Assembly: GCA_964017185.1 (NCBI GenBank)
Contig: OZ024874.1
Span: 38,974,721-39,038,720 of the forward strand
Reading direction: 5' to 3'
Source of the DNA: Rugalucina vietnamica
Lineage: Eukaryota > Mollusca > Bivalvia > Lucinida > Lucinidae
Length of the DNA stretch: 64,000 nt
A model generated the notes under the pieces. It saw only the letters and a program-made list of their open reading frames with translations. It was not told where the DNA came from and did not search any database. Positions 11,290 through 23,384 of the stretch are shown here, in pieces. Position numbers and translations under genes: made by a program. Every line of letters begins with the position of its first letter. Positions within the stretch are counted from its first letter, which is position 1.

Positions 11290-11386
11290 TGCAATAGAGG
11301 TCGCTGTTTCAGGACCTTTCCACATTAAAAGTAATTGTATTTGTCGAATCCATGTTCGCGTTGATGTCTACAGGAGAGGCTGGGGA
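11290..11386 (-). pseudogene. Truncated FN3 pseudo-exon upstream of the exon at 10919-11227
   Basis: It reads SPVDINANMDSTNTIT followed by an extra A that shifts the frame before the Trp codon, and it ends soon after the equivalent of KEPKTAN. The acceptor dinucleotide is lost (TTTGTAT instead of TTTGTAG). It is the paralogue of the fragment at 2757-2817 but keeps about 35 more bases of exon, so the two fragments decayed independently. Confidence 0.7.
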
Positions 11387-11403
11387 TACAAATATAACAA
11401 ACT

Positions 11404-12436
11404 AGAATTTGTTTTCTATGTGAAAACTGATGTCTCCCCCACTTTCTAAGTGCATGTCCAAAATATGCATCCAAGAGTTATAGTTCTTGTGCATCACATA
11501 TACTGTCATAATGTTTGTCAAGTGTATCAGGTGTCATTGAAATACCTCTTATCGTTTTTTAGTTATAGAGCAGACACGAAATTGTATGGAAAATAATCAA
11601 AGGTGAATAACTCCAAAAATACACAAGCAAGAGTTATAATTCTTGTGCATGACACATCGTCTCATTGTGCTTTACAAAGTGTTCCAGGCTTCATTGAAAT
11701 ATTTCTTACCCTTTTTTAGTTATAGAGCGGAGAAGAAATAATATGGAAAATAATCAAATATAAATAACTCCAAAATACACAAGCAAGAGTTATAATTCTT
11801 ATGCAGGCCATATCACCTCATTGTGCTTTATAAGTGTACCAAGTTTCATTGAAATATCTCTTTTGTTTATTTAGTTTTAGATCAGACACGAAATTGTATT
11901 GAAAATAATCAAAGGGAAATAACTAAAAAAACACAAGCAAGAGTTATAATCCTTGTATATGACACATCGTCTCATTGTGCTTTATAAGTGTATCAAGTTT
12001 CATTGAAATATTTTCTATGGTTTTTGAGTTATAGAGCGGACATGAAATTGTATGGAAAATAATCAAAGGGAAATAACTCCAAAGATATGCAAGCAAGAGT
12101 TATGGTTCTTTAGCATGACACATCATCTAATCGTGCTTTATAAGTGTACTAAGTTTCATTGAAATATCTCTTACGGTTTATGAGTTATAGAGCGGACACG
12201 AAATTGTATGGAAAATAACCAAAGGGAAATAACTCAAAAGATATGAAAGAAAGAGTTATAATTCTTGTGCTTGACACATTGTTTCATCATGCTTTATAAG
12301 TATATCAAGTTTCATTGAACTATCTTTGACGGTTTTCGAGTTATAGAGCGGACACGATTTGTGACGGACGGACAGACGGACAGACGCACGGGGAAAAACA
12401 ATATGTCTCCCGACCCTTCTGAGGGAGACATAATGA
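11404..12436. mobile_element. Pearl-like element 1, with about six tandem units of roughly 156 bp
   Basis: The element opens with GATGTCTCCCCC (about 11427) and closes with the hairpin CTCCCGACCCTTCTGAGGGAG (12405-12425) followed by ACAT, so its ends are inverted. Units start GAGTTATAATTCTTGTGCAT at about 11470, 11629, 11786, 11941, 12098 and 12255. Each contains AGTTTCATTGAAATAT and TTATAGAGCGGACACGAAAT. A GACGGACGGACAGACGGACAGACG microsatellite lies between the last unit and the terminal hairpin. This layout is that of the bivalve pearl family, considered non-autonomous and possibly Helitron-related. The paralogous site at about 2834 is empty. Confidence 0.75.
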
Positions 12437-12661
12437 AATATTAATGTATTTCGTCAATTACTGTCACAGACACTTAATAAAAGGATTTCGGAAGTTTGCT
12501 TTTATGAGATGCCCAATAATGTTTCAACCTCTCACGTTCCATGAACTGAAATGAATTTTATTTATGACGAAAAATAAGATTCTGTCGTACTTAAACATCT
12601 TATGCTCCGTGTTGCTCAAACAGTGTCTTTTTAAATTTGGACACAAACCTTGAATTTAAAA

Positions 12662-14300
12662 CAGTACTAGAAGGAGTTTTCAGAGGAAAACAGATGTCCC
12701 CCCTCTCTGCCCCAACCCACTTTTAATTTTGTAATTTTTTACATATAATCCTGAAAAATATATACCAATAGACATCTTAAATTAAAAGAATAAAACTGTT
12801 CTTACATTATTATTAATAGAATGATCTGAAAGCCTGAAAGTTGTAAAAAGTAATGGACCACCTCGGCCCCAACCCTAAATTTTTACAAAAAAAATGCAAT
12901 TTTGAACATAAATCAAGGGCCATAACTGTAAGGTCGTTTCACGAAATTTACCCATCTACAATCCCAAACCAATCCTTGCCCGTATCAACTAATATGCAAA
13001 GTTTGAAGAAAATCGGTAAAAAACTACTCAAGTTAGAGAGCGGAAACAAACAAAATGCAATTTTTAACATCAATCAAGGACCATAACTCTGAGGTCGTTT
13101 GACGAAATTTACCAATCTACAATCCCAAACCACTCCTTGTCGGTATCAACTCATATGCAAAGTTTGAAGAAAATCGGTCAAAAATTACTCAAGTTAGAGA
13201 GCGGAAACGAAAAAAATGCATTTTTAACCTCAATCAAGGGCCATAACTCTAAGGTTGTTTGACGAAATTTACCCATCTACAATCCCAAACCACTCCTTGT
13301 CAATATCAACACGTATGCAAAGTTTGAAGAAAATCGGTCAAAAAATACTCAAGTTAGAATGCGGAAACGAAAAAAATGCAATTTTTAACCTCAATCAAGG
13401 GCCAAAACTCTAAGGTCATTTGATAAATTTTACCCATCTACAATCCCAAACCACTCCTTGCCTGTATCAACTAATATGCAAAGTTTGAAGAAAACCGGTA
13501 AAAAACTACTCAAGTTAGAGAGCGGAAACAAACAAAATGCAATTTTTAACATCAATCAAGGGCCATAACTCTGAGGTCGTTTGACGAAATTTACCAATCT
13601 ACAATCCCAAACCACTCATTGTCGGTATCAACTCATATGCAAAGTTTGAAGAAAATCGGTCAAAAATTACTCAAGTTAGAGAGCGGAAACGAAAAAAATG
13701 CATTTTTAACCTCAATCAAGGGCCATAACTCTAAGGTTGTTTGACGAAATTTACCCATCTACAATCCCAAACCACTCCTTGTCAATATCAACACGTATGT
13801 AAAGTTTGAAGAAAATCGGTCAAAAAATACTCAAGTTAGAATGCGGAAACGAAAAAAAATGCAATTTTTAACCTCAATCAAGGGCCATAACTCTAAGGTC
13901 GTTTGACGAAATTTACCCATCTACAATCCCAAACCACTACTTGCCGGTATCAACTAATATGCAAAGTTTGAAGAAAATCGGTCAAAAACTACTCAAGTTA
14001 GAGAGCGGAAACGAATGGAGACACCTGGATTTTCAAACAGTTAATTGACCTTTGTGACCTTGAAAATTAGGCCAAGGTCACCGAAATCTAATAACTCCAT
14101 TCGGCTGTCCCAATGAAGTTTCTGTGCCAGTTTGGTCTAAATCCATCCAGTGGTTCAGGAGATATCGTGCAGACAAAAAGCTACGCCGCCGACGCCGCCG
14201 ACGCCGACACCGCCGACGCCGACACCGCCGACGCCGACGCCGACGCCGACGGGATCCACACCTAAAACAATATGTCCCCCACCCCTTCGGAGGGGGACAC
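12662..14300. mobile_element. Pearl-like element 2, with seven tandem units of about 161 bp in a higher-order pattern
   Basis: The start is GATGTCCCCCC (about 12690) and the end a CCCCCACCCCTTCGGAGGGGG hairpin followed by ACAC (14276-14300). Seven units of about 161 bp begin near 12893, 13054, 13215, 13376, 13536, 13697 and 13858. Each includes CAATCAAGGGCCATAACTCT, ACAATCCCAAACCACTCCTT, AAGTTTGAAGAAAATCGGT and AGAGCGGAAACGAA. A GCC/GAC trinucleotide-type microsatellite (14183-14251) precedes the hairpin. The arginine-rich reading frames on both strands at 14078-14405 come only from this microsatellite. The empty site is preserved in the paralogous block near 9551-9565. Confidence 0.75.
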
Positions 14301-14880
14301 AATTATGTGGGAAAAAGTAAATCAAACTTAAAACTGAGATCCTTTAAGAGCAGTAAACATTTTATGAGAAAGGAGATAGGCCATACCGCGGTTTCGACTA
14401 CTTAAGCCTCTTCAGTGACACTACAGATTTTGCAACATTTAGCCAAAGACAATACCTGTAATTTTGCAACAGTGCAATTGATACAAAGACTAGTATCATC
14501 CGAATTGAGCCAAATATATTAAACGTTGGTTAGAAAATGAATCTTAATCGATAATATTTTGATGTCTCAGAATACTTTCGCTGATCTCACAGGAACAAAA
14601 GGAAAATATATCAGCAGTATGGATGATGTACGGGGAGAATTTTTAGGGCGACCACACGACACAACGCCAGGTGTAATAATTGCAAATAAACATTAAAACT
14701 GAGATCCTTTAAGAGCAGTGAAGCAGTGAACATAGTATGAGAAAGGGGTTGGGCCGCACCACGGTTCCGGCTACTTAAGCCTTTTCAGTGACCCTATAGA
14801 TTTGGCAACATGTAACCAAAGTAATTTTTCAACTTAAAACAATGTAGTCTATAAAAAGACTAAATATATTAAACGCTATA
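14300..14880. repeat. Continuation of the right duplicated block plus an extra copy of the ACTGAGATC repeat
   Basis: Bases 14325-14660 match 9585-9950. Bases 14692-14880 are a second tandem copy of the same repeat (ACTGAGATCCTTTAAGAGCAG, GAGAAAGGGGTTGGGC, GGCTACTTAAGCC, TTGGCAACATG). Bases 14880-15510 are AT-rich. The 114-codon frame there (15018-15362) has no domain and biased hydrophobic composition typical of AT-rich DNA, so I do not call it a gene. Confidence 0.6.
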
Positions 14881-15511
14881 TGCGAAATTAGAAAACATTC
14901 TTTAAGTCGATGTCCCCCATGTCAAAAAGCCCCAAAGTCGATAAATGGGCTCAGTTCCATTATTAGTATTTTTGAAGCTATTTAAATAATTATAATGTAT
15001 ATGTATGTTCTACGTGAATGAACAGACTATATGTCCTATTTCAACAGATATACACACAAGTTATACTTTACCTGATTGCATTGCTTATAAAGTTTATAAA
15101 TATATTCTGCAAAATATATTTTAAATTAGCAATTTACGCTGGTTATAATAAAAGGATTATGTATAATATGAGTTATGCCTCCATGAACAAAAATCTACTG
15201 TCACATTACCACCACCACAAATGTTTATTTAACTGTAATTTAATGCAAGCATACATGCATACTTGCAAGTCATTGACAGAAGAACTTCCCTCATCATTGC
15301 TCTTTGGACTGAGCGAAGACATCTCACCAATCGAATTTCCTGTAGAAATTTACAATAATTGACTACACCAATGATTTAAAACAAAAACAGCAACAAAAAA
15401 TAGAGCATCCTGAGTCTTTGTGGGTTATCTTAAATGGTGGTCATATTACCGTGTTCTTCAAACGTTTTGGCTGTCTACTTTCATGCTGAACGATATTCAT
15501 AGTAGGAAGTA

Positions 15512-16500
15512 ACCAGAGGATCAATGGTCCTGTAGACCTTAGATCTACTCTATATACCAATAAACATGTTTGAACATTATGGAAAATGGCCCCAGTGAAG
15601 ATGCAGACGAAGCCCTGATGCGTTTTTACAGAGTAATCAATGTCCTGTCCAATTGCCAATTCCTGCAGGTTTTTCCCTTCAAATGACATTTTAAATGTTT
15701 TACCAATTCAAATGCATAGGCGACCCATGTTTACCTTGCCCTAGAATAGGTCAAGTTCATTACAGATTCATAATTTATATATACATTGTAGTACTTCAGT
15801 CATCGATGCTTCACTGCTCTTAAAGGATCTCAGTTGTATTTTATTCATACCAAGTTTCATTGAAGTCGGAAAAACAGTTCCGGAGAAGAACATTTTGGAA
15901 GGGTTTTTATCATACTCGTATATGGGCATGGCGGTCATGTGACCTGGATTATTTATAAACCTATTGATTCCCCTTTCCTATAGATGCTTTATATAAAGTT
16001 TGGCTTTGATTGGCCAAGCGGTTTCAGAGAAAAAGATGTTTGAATATTATGGTAATATACATGTATCTTGCCCAAGGGTGGTGGCAGATGTCCCCTGGTG
16101 TCCATTTTTTCAGAATCATTGATATTCAGTGATACTGGCCATTTCAAGAAGATTTCCCCTTTGAATGACATTGTAACAGTTTTTTCCCATTCAAATACAT
16201 AGACCACCTATGTTGACCTTGCCGTAATATAGGTCAAGGTCAGCCCAGGTTCATAATTTATAAACACATTGATGTTCTCTGGTCACTGATGCTACATGCC
16301 ATTTTCGTTTTTTGAAAATGGTCTATCGGTTCCGGAAAATAAGATTTTTGAAGGGTTTTTACCATAAATGGTCATGGCGGCCATCTGTGTCATGTGACCT
16401 GGATTATTTATAAACACATTGGTTCCCCCTTCCTATAGATGATTCATGTAAAATTTGATTTTGATTGGCCAATAGGCAAAGGGCCAAGTAAAAAAGAGCC
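15512..16500 (-). mobile_element. Copy A of the CTCACCTGAGCC hairpin family, truncated
   Basis: The copy begins with CCAGAGGATCAATGGTCCTG, a variant of the family terminus, and contains two diverged internal units with ATAAACATGTTTGAA-ATTATGG, TTGACCTTGCC...AGGTCAAGGTCA, CATGGCGGCCAT and GGCTTTGATTGGCCAA. The terminal CTCACCTGAGCC hairpin is absent, so the right side is truncated. Confidence 0.65.
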
Positions 16501-19099
16501 CTATTTCAGATTTTTTTCAACCCATCTGGTAGAAAAATTCCAGTGGTACAGTGGGTTAGTATAGTCCATAAGAGGCACTTGAAGCATGGATGCCAAATCT
16601 GAAAGTGGTGCAGTTTTTTTTTTTATATGCTAACAAACACATCCACTCTAAATTCGCTTACGTGACTCTGATAAATGGGGGTGCACCTATGAAATCAGTC
16701 ATAATTCAGTTGCTACTAAGCCTAGACCACTGAACTATATACCAAATTACAGCTTAAACATTGGCCATACTTCCATGGTAACATATGCCAACAATGTTAT
16801 TTGCGTATTCATGAATATTAATTTCAATCATTGTTAAAATTAAGGACCATAAAACAGATATTAAAATGTGGAGAAAAGAACAAAACACCACAAGTAAACT
16901 AATTTCAGCCACCTACCATTTTTTGTGGCATATTTATATCACATAATTCACGGTGGGTAGGCAGAACGGATTCTGGTCGTCCGGCACCGCATATTTTCGA
17001 GTCTGGCTGTCCCCGTACGGGAGTCTTGTCGTCAAAAGAGATAAACAATGGTAAGGGTCTCTCTATTATTCGGATTTTTTGTTGAAAATAAGTGACAATC
17101 GTGCCTGTTCATTTATTCACGTAATTATGCAACAATTAAGGTACCAATATCCGTTGCTTTATCAACAAAAATCTACCAAAGCAGCTTGTTTTAGAAATTC
17201 TGCCTCAGGTTGGTTGATGAATGGTGGTTGTTGTTGGCACTTTCGTGTATGCATATTCTTCGATTCACACCGCAATTTTCAACAATTCATACAAAAAGCC
17301 CTTTATGTTGTTCTTATAATTCAAATTCATGCCCTACGATGAGCACGATTTTTATTTTCATGCCAAAAATTAGAGAAAGAGCAAGGTGTAAAATGGCACG
17401 TGATATTGGCCATCCCCATATTAATTGCGGCACGGGATTCATGTCGTGCCAAACGTGAACGAATAAACGCCGGTATCCGAAACCAAAATCCGGGAACGAT
17501 TTTCTTGGCATTAAAAACATACTCAGCATGCAGACAGTATTATTAAAAATCGTGAATTTGCGTTTCGGTGTATGTATTTATGGACTCTTCTAGAAACTGC
17601 ATATACAGGTGTGATAATATTTTCGACTTTTATATAATATTTTACGGGACCACGTCGAGCAGATTACACCGCCCCCGCCCATTGGGGCCTAGAAGAAATA
17701 GATGGGCTGCTTGTGCCTCCAGGCAAAGCTTGTACGATGTTATTAATTCAAACAAACAAACAGACAAACAAACAAACAAACACCTAAACCAGTTTTGCAG
17801 TACTGATGATGTACAAAAAAGAAAATCCTCAGTTCATTAACTTTGCTGCAGAGTATAGTTCAGCATTATAAGTGCGCATAAAGTTTGACTCACTGATTCA
17901 TTGTAACATGGCCTCTTTTTGAAACAAAATAGGTTTAAATTCATATTCATTTCTAATGCAAAGTGGACCGCCTAGCTTAACAAAATAAATATTAACCGCG
18001 CCATGAAAAACAACGATGCGGTTCCTACCCAGGTTCGACACTAAGCGGGCTGTACAGCTACGGGAGTTTACAAGGGACTTTAAATTTTGGATATACAAAA
18101 AAGAGGAACCGTACCATCCCTATTTAGCGAAATGAAATACGCTGATCTGCGCCTTTGTTTTTTGTATATGCAAAACGATGTTTTTTTTTTTCATGAAATA
18201 AATGACGTGTCATCTGAAACCACATCAATCAAAAGAGGTGTACCGCTGTGCGACAAGGTGAGACAATAAGAGTTTGATCCTTTTTAAAAACATATTGTAT
18301 CGCTGTCTTTAAGAGGTTATCGCTATCGCATCAGAGCAAATCCAATTTACATATGGCGGCAATTGGACCATTCGGCTACAAAAATACTGGTCCCGTGATC
18401 TCTAGCTCTCTCCGGGAATATATAAAGCGTCTGCGGCCAAAGCATCTGATCACTTTCACAGTGGATACTACAACTGTTTGTAATAAGGTTTAAAATAAGT
18501 ATAAATAAATACCTCAATTGCATATCTAAGAATATTAATGAAAAGTTTGAACATTATGCAAAAGTATTAAGTTGGAGAAACTAATGACAAATGCTGGTTT
18601 ATCTCTACATATAGGTAGATTTGGTATATACAAGACTACTGAACTTAGTCTCACATATGAGATTACAAATATATTGTAGCTCTTAGACTATCATTCACTG
18701 GCATGTTTTGAAAATAATCTAATTTGCATAATCATGAAGATTAAACGCATTAAGCATTACAGAAAACTCATTAAAACCAGTAAATAGCTACACAAGGCCC
18801 AAACCATCATTGTTTGGCATGGGGCTTTTCCGTCATTGATACCATTCGGCATAGGTTTTAGTTTTGTGAGCATACAGGATATGACAATTATTTCATTTGC
18901 ACATTCATGAATATTGAAAAAAACCTAAGAAATAGGCGAAGAAGCATGGAAAATGTAAGGTGATTTTCTTCTTGTATATTGGCTGGTAAAATAAAGTCCT
19001 TAGAATGCTATCAAGGAAATGATAATGCAAATGTTCTTGTATCATTTACATATATGACAATAATCTAATTTGCATATTCATGAATATTAATAGATACGG

Positions 19100-20035
19100 G
19101 GATGATCCAATAATGATTGAGACTTTTTGAATTATTCTTAAGTAAATAAACTTGGCTTATAATGAATATTTTGTTTACATTGCTCAATGTAATGTGCACA
19201 CGATGCACTGATTAAAATCCACATGTAGACAACGACCGTCTGTTGCTTAGCAACGAGAGAATGTTAGTCAAATGTCCTTGGCCACGTGGTACTAATGCAT
19301 ATAAAATGGGTTGCCATGGCAACTGGTGATAAAATTTCCAATCATGGCACACAGTTATTTATAGCGTTAATGAATAGCTTTATGTTCTGCAAATATCACT
19401 TACATACAGCTCATAATTCAAGTAGGCTGAGCATTTTTGCGAGAAAAGTTGGGTTTTAGTTGCGAAAAAATTCAGTGATTTTGGGGGTAGGGGTGAGAAA
19501 TATCTTATAACTTGAGTATACATGACACAATAAATTGTTTTAAACCTTCAAATGTTCAATTATGGGGTAAATATATCAAAATAATTTCAAAAGGGACACC
19601 TGTGTCTTTCGTTTTATGTTGCCTAGCAACAATAGAATTTGGAAAATGCTATAAGCCAGAATTCATAGAGGAAAATGGTTGCTAGGCAACCACCTCTCGA
19701 TCACTAGCGCGAGACTCGAATCGACCGAAGCAAAATATTGCAGAGGTGAATGTTAACACAGACAATACTCTATTATTATAAGATACCGCTTTTAAAATTT
19801 GTAACATAGCTAGATTTATATAGATTATGTTTGTTCAAAGGGCAGATGGTGGCCATAGGTACTGCAAGAGTAGTTCTTAAATAACCATAGCAACCAAAGT
19901 TGTTCACCAAATTTGATAAAACACGCTCCGTAGAGAGATCAAATGTGTATCTATTAAAAGAAAGTAGTTAACCTGAGCCTGCCAAAAGGGTTTATAAACC
20001 AAGAGAAAAGTCTCAATCATTATTGGATCATCCTC
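19100..20035. mobile_element. About 0.94-kb nested element with 27-bp inverted ends
   Basis: GATGATCCAATAATGATTGA-GACTTTT at 19100-19126 recurs in inverse at about 20009-20035. The interior is non-coding and carries four X-box-type palindromes (19242, 19310, 19618, 19678). It sits inside the 5.7-kb repeat. Confidence 0.6.
19242..19690. promoter_or_regulatory. Cluster of four RFX (X-box)-like palindromes
   Basis: GTTGCTTAGCAAC (19242-19254), GTTGCCATGGCAAC (19310-19323), GTTGCCTAGCAAC (19618-19630) and GTTGCTAGGCAAC (19678-19690) match the RFX consensus of two GTTGCC/GGCAAC half-sites. Further sites lie at 22063-22076 and 35882-35895. Binding in vivo is not shown; the motifs are carried by repeats. 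Confidence 0.4.
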
Positions 20036-22849
20036 GTACTTAAGAAATTGGCAAAACAATCAGGGAAAATGTAAGGTGGTATACCTCTTATATGGGCTGT
20101 TAACTGACATAGTGCTCTCAAAATGGTATCAAGTATTTCATATTGTAATGTAGGCTGATAGATCAAGAAACTATTTTTTTTTTTCGTTTCATGAATATTT
20201 TTTAAAAATGTGGAAATTGGAAGAATATAATGGACAAATGTTGGTGGAATTCTTAGAAAATAATGAATAGGTCTGCAAATAGTGTTGAAGGTGATATCAA
20301 ATGATTGCTAGGATTATTAACTATATACCTATTGTCTAACATATGACTCATTTAACTTTAATTTTCATTAATATTAATGAAAATATGTATGGCAGAGTAA
20401 AAATTGATGTAAAAGAGTGCGAAAATATCTACCAAACCATGTGTTTTATTGTTGCCAGTAGCCCTAGAGCAATGAAAGTGGTATCAAATGATTGATATAC
20501 AAATTGTATGACTTTATAATGATTTATATACAAATGGTGTATATAATGGTGTGTGCCTTTGTGTTTTATAACATTATAATTTCATGAATTTCAGCGAATT
20601 GAGAAAAACTAAAAAATGTTGTTATGTCTACAAAATCACTTGCTCTTTGGTTACAAGTAGTTATAGACTACCGAAAACGGTATTACAGGATTGCCTGGAC
20701 ATTGCACTACTATCAAATGGTATGATATACTCATCATACATGCTTTAGTTTCATGAATATAAAGGAAGACTTTAAAAGATATAGGTAATAATGAACAGAT
20801 GAAAACGAAAACGTAAGGAGATACATGTGTATACCAACAAAGTATTTGACTCATGTCTGCCAACTTGTATCCTTAATGTATTTCTGACCTCTTGTAAATA
20901 ATACCGCATGTATGTCATGGCAGAAATCTGCAGAAATCTGATGTATTTTCCAGCACTCTTGGGCTGTATGTAGCGAAGATTGACATGATTTTGTTTTAGC
21001 AGTCCCTTGATATTTCCTGCCATTACCTCAGTTATTCTAAAGTTTTATTACTACTTATCAACTTAAAACACATGATAATAAATTGGACCTCAATACATTT
21101 CTGCAATCTAAGGCACTTTGTTGTCATTTTCTAGGCAGACACCATCATTTTCTAGGCAGACACCATCATTTTCCAACAGCATCTACAATTTTAATTAATA
21201 CTTATGAATTATACGAAAAAGTAGACTTTATAGCTATATTGCATAGCATTGGCATTTATTTAATATTGTTACCAGCACTCTTTGACAATTTGCAGCAGAG
21301 ATGCAAGTGATTTTTACTGATACTAAAATTTTCATTTACATTCATGTGATTCATTAAAAATCCAACCATGTATAAATCAGACCATTTGGCTATGATACAT
21401 TGTCTTAGCAAGTATTTTATACAAATTGCAGCATTCTTTTGCAATTCGCTGCTAAGATAAGGTCATTTTCTAGGTATAATGTTCTAATTTATCTGTCGAT
21501 TTCCTACATAATCTACATTGTTCATTAATACTTATGAAAACCAAAATCCTACAAATTTTCAGTATACATGTATATAAGAGTACATGGCTGTATTGAGTTC
21601 TATTACACTGGCATTTGTTTGATACTTTTTAGCACATTTTGGTGAATTTACAACCCAGATACAGCGATAAAATAGGTATATTGCCCTAGATTTTCACGAT
21701 TTTCTCTGAATTCTTAAGATTGTTTTATTAATATTCATGAATATACAAATAAGATAATGTCAAAACGATTCATAAAAGGAGAAAGATTGTCAAACGGTGT
21801 AAGTACATAAAAACCAATTTTGTACAATGATTCAGGCATTTATATATTTATTGTTTTTTTTAATGATTTTTCTGACATCTTAATGTCTTGATATTTAATT
21901 AACATGAACATGCAAGTTTTGTTAATTACATGATTTGTCAATGAATCATAGCGATATGTCTAAGCTCTAAAATAAGACCAAGTTTGGTGGTCTAGAATAA
22001 GAAGCAGCAGAAATATGATAAGCTCTGTAGCCACACGCCCAATTCAGAGAAACACATAAAGGGTTGCCATGGCAACCGTGTATTTTATACATCTGGATTA
22101 AGTTTGTTTAAGACACAAATTTTGATTGCAATTCAGATGTCTCAGGAAATAAATTGACAACCATAAGAAGTAGTATTGGGTGTTAGGGTGCAAGATAGGC
22201 CTTTTTACTCCCAATAATTTCAAGTAGTTGTATTTGAGTCGGTGGGGTAACAAAACGGCGTCTGAAAAAAATCTGCACCACTTTTGTTTCTGGCATCCGG
22301 CCTTAATTCAACTTCCACGAGGGGGATTTAAAACGTTCGAGGAAAAGTGCTGCCAGATTTGTAATTGTCTTGGGAAGTTTACGTTCTCTGTGCATGTTGT
22401 AAATTAATATATAGTTAACAGATGCACAAAATTTGAATACAATTGGATGAAAATTAGGCGTTAAATCACGTGCGTTTCTAAGGTAGCAACAGTAAAACCA
22501 GCCCAACGTCATAACAACGTCATGCTATCCGCATTCATGCCGCTGTTGGCTAGCTCTTAAGCATTTTTGGAATCTATCTGGCATACGGGCGTCTAAGTGT
22601 CAGTTCTGTGTGTATAGTGCGATGAATTGTGCCGAAACTACAATTCGATATGTTGTCCATTTTACGAATTCTAGTCTTTTCTATTACGCCGATCATTTTC
22701 GACAGTATGACGTTATTTGACGTTACGCTGCGCGAGGCGACATGGACGCTTTTCTGGCCGTGTAGAAATCATGCATAATACTTGTTGATTGCCGTTTTCT
22801 TAATTTCCTTGTTGCCATATGCGCTTTCTGCTGTTAGCAGTGTTTCTTT

Positions 22850-23345
22850 CTTTTTAAGTCCGTTCCAAACACACAATTTATCGAAAACCAATGTTCCCTT
22901 CGCATTTTAGGCATACCCACTAAACAATATGGCCGCTGTACGCCCAAATGACGTCACACACTTATATGACGCCATGTGCTCACCGCAAACATATTGAACT
23001 TTGCTCATACAAAGGTTGGTGAAAAAGCACGGTAAGCCATCAAATGCAACGTCATCATTAAACATCGACTTTTTGCAAAAATGAACAAAAGTGGGCCGGT
23101 AATCGTGATGTACAGTTTTCATAGCAACCACTGTTAACATTGTATTCATGCCAAAGCTGCAAAATTTGCTGCATAAGTACAAATAATGTTTGTCTGTATA
23201 ACTGTAATAGTTTAATACATTTAATTTACAAAATAAGAATATGGTCACTGTGGCACTTTTCCGCGAACTTTTTGAACGCCCTTCGTATATAGTTATACTT
23301 TTGCCTGGTACCAAAGAAATGTTTCTACCAGATGGGTTAAAAAGA
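22850..23345 (-). repeat. Possible mariner-type terminal region; long open frame without recognised domain
   Basis: GGGCGTTCAAAAAGTTCGCGG (in inverse at about 23262-23283) resembles the ends of some mariner-group transposons. The 210-codon minus-strand frame at 22907-23539 is half this sequence and half hairpin-family repeat, which makes it an unlikely single protein. I could not find a transposase motif. Confidence 0.25.
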
Positions 23346-23384
23346 ATTTGACTGCAGCTGGCCAGCCCTCTGACTAAAGTAGTT

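Larger units (their letters stand above)
16588..22298. repeat. 5.7-kb composite repeat with distant inverted ends and degenerate TTCATGAATATT units
   Basis: GGATGCCA...AAAGTGGTGCAG(A)TTTTTTT at 16588-16620 is matched in inverse at 22266-22298. Between them a motif close to ATTTGCATATTCATGAATATTAAT recurs at about 16795, 18712, 18893, 19068, 20189, 20362, 20580, 20752, 21190, 21525 and 21730. Spacing is often 170-220 bp, which looks like an eroded tandem array. Nested in it are an inverted-repeat insertion (19100-20035) and a hairpin-repeat copy near 18020-18190. A triple 23-bp repeat (TTTTCTAGGCAGACACCATCA type) sits at 21126-21175. No coding region was recognised. Confidence 0.5.

Noticed and set aside
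12853..14020. CRISPR-like regularly spaced repeats
   Set aside because: They are continuous tandem units of about 161 bp without unique spacers, in a eukaryotic pearl-like element; the same applies to 11470-12360.
14078..14405. Arginine-rich reading frames on both strands
   Set aside because: They are produced entirely by the GCC/GAC microsatellite at 14183-14251 inside a pearl-like element.
15018..15362. A 114-codon hydrophobic frame
   Set aside because: Composition follows the AT-rich background and no family resemblance was seen.
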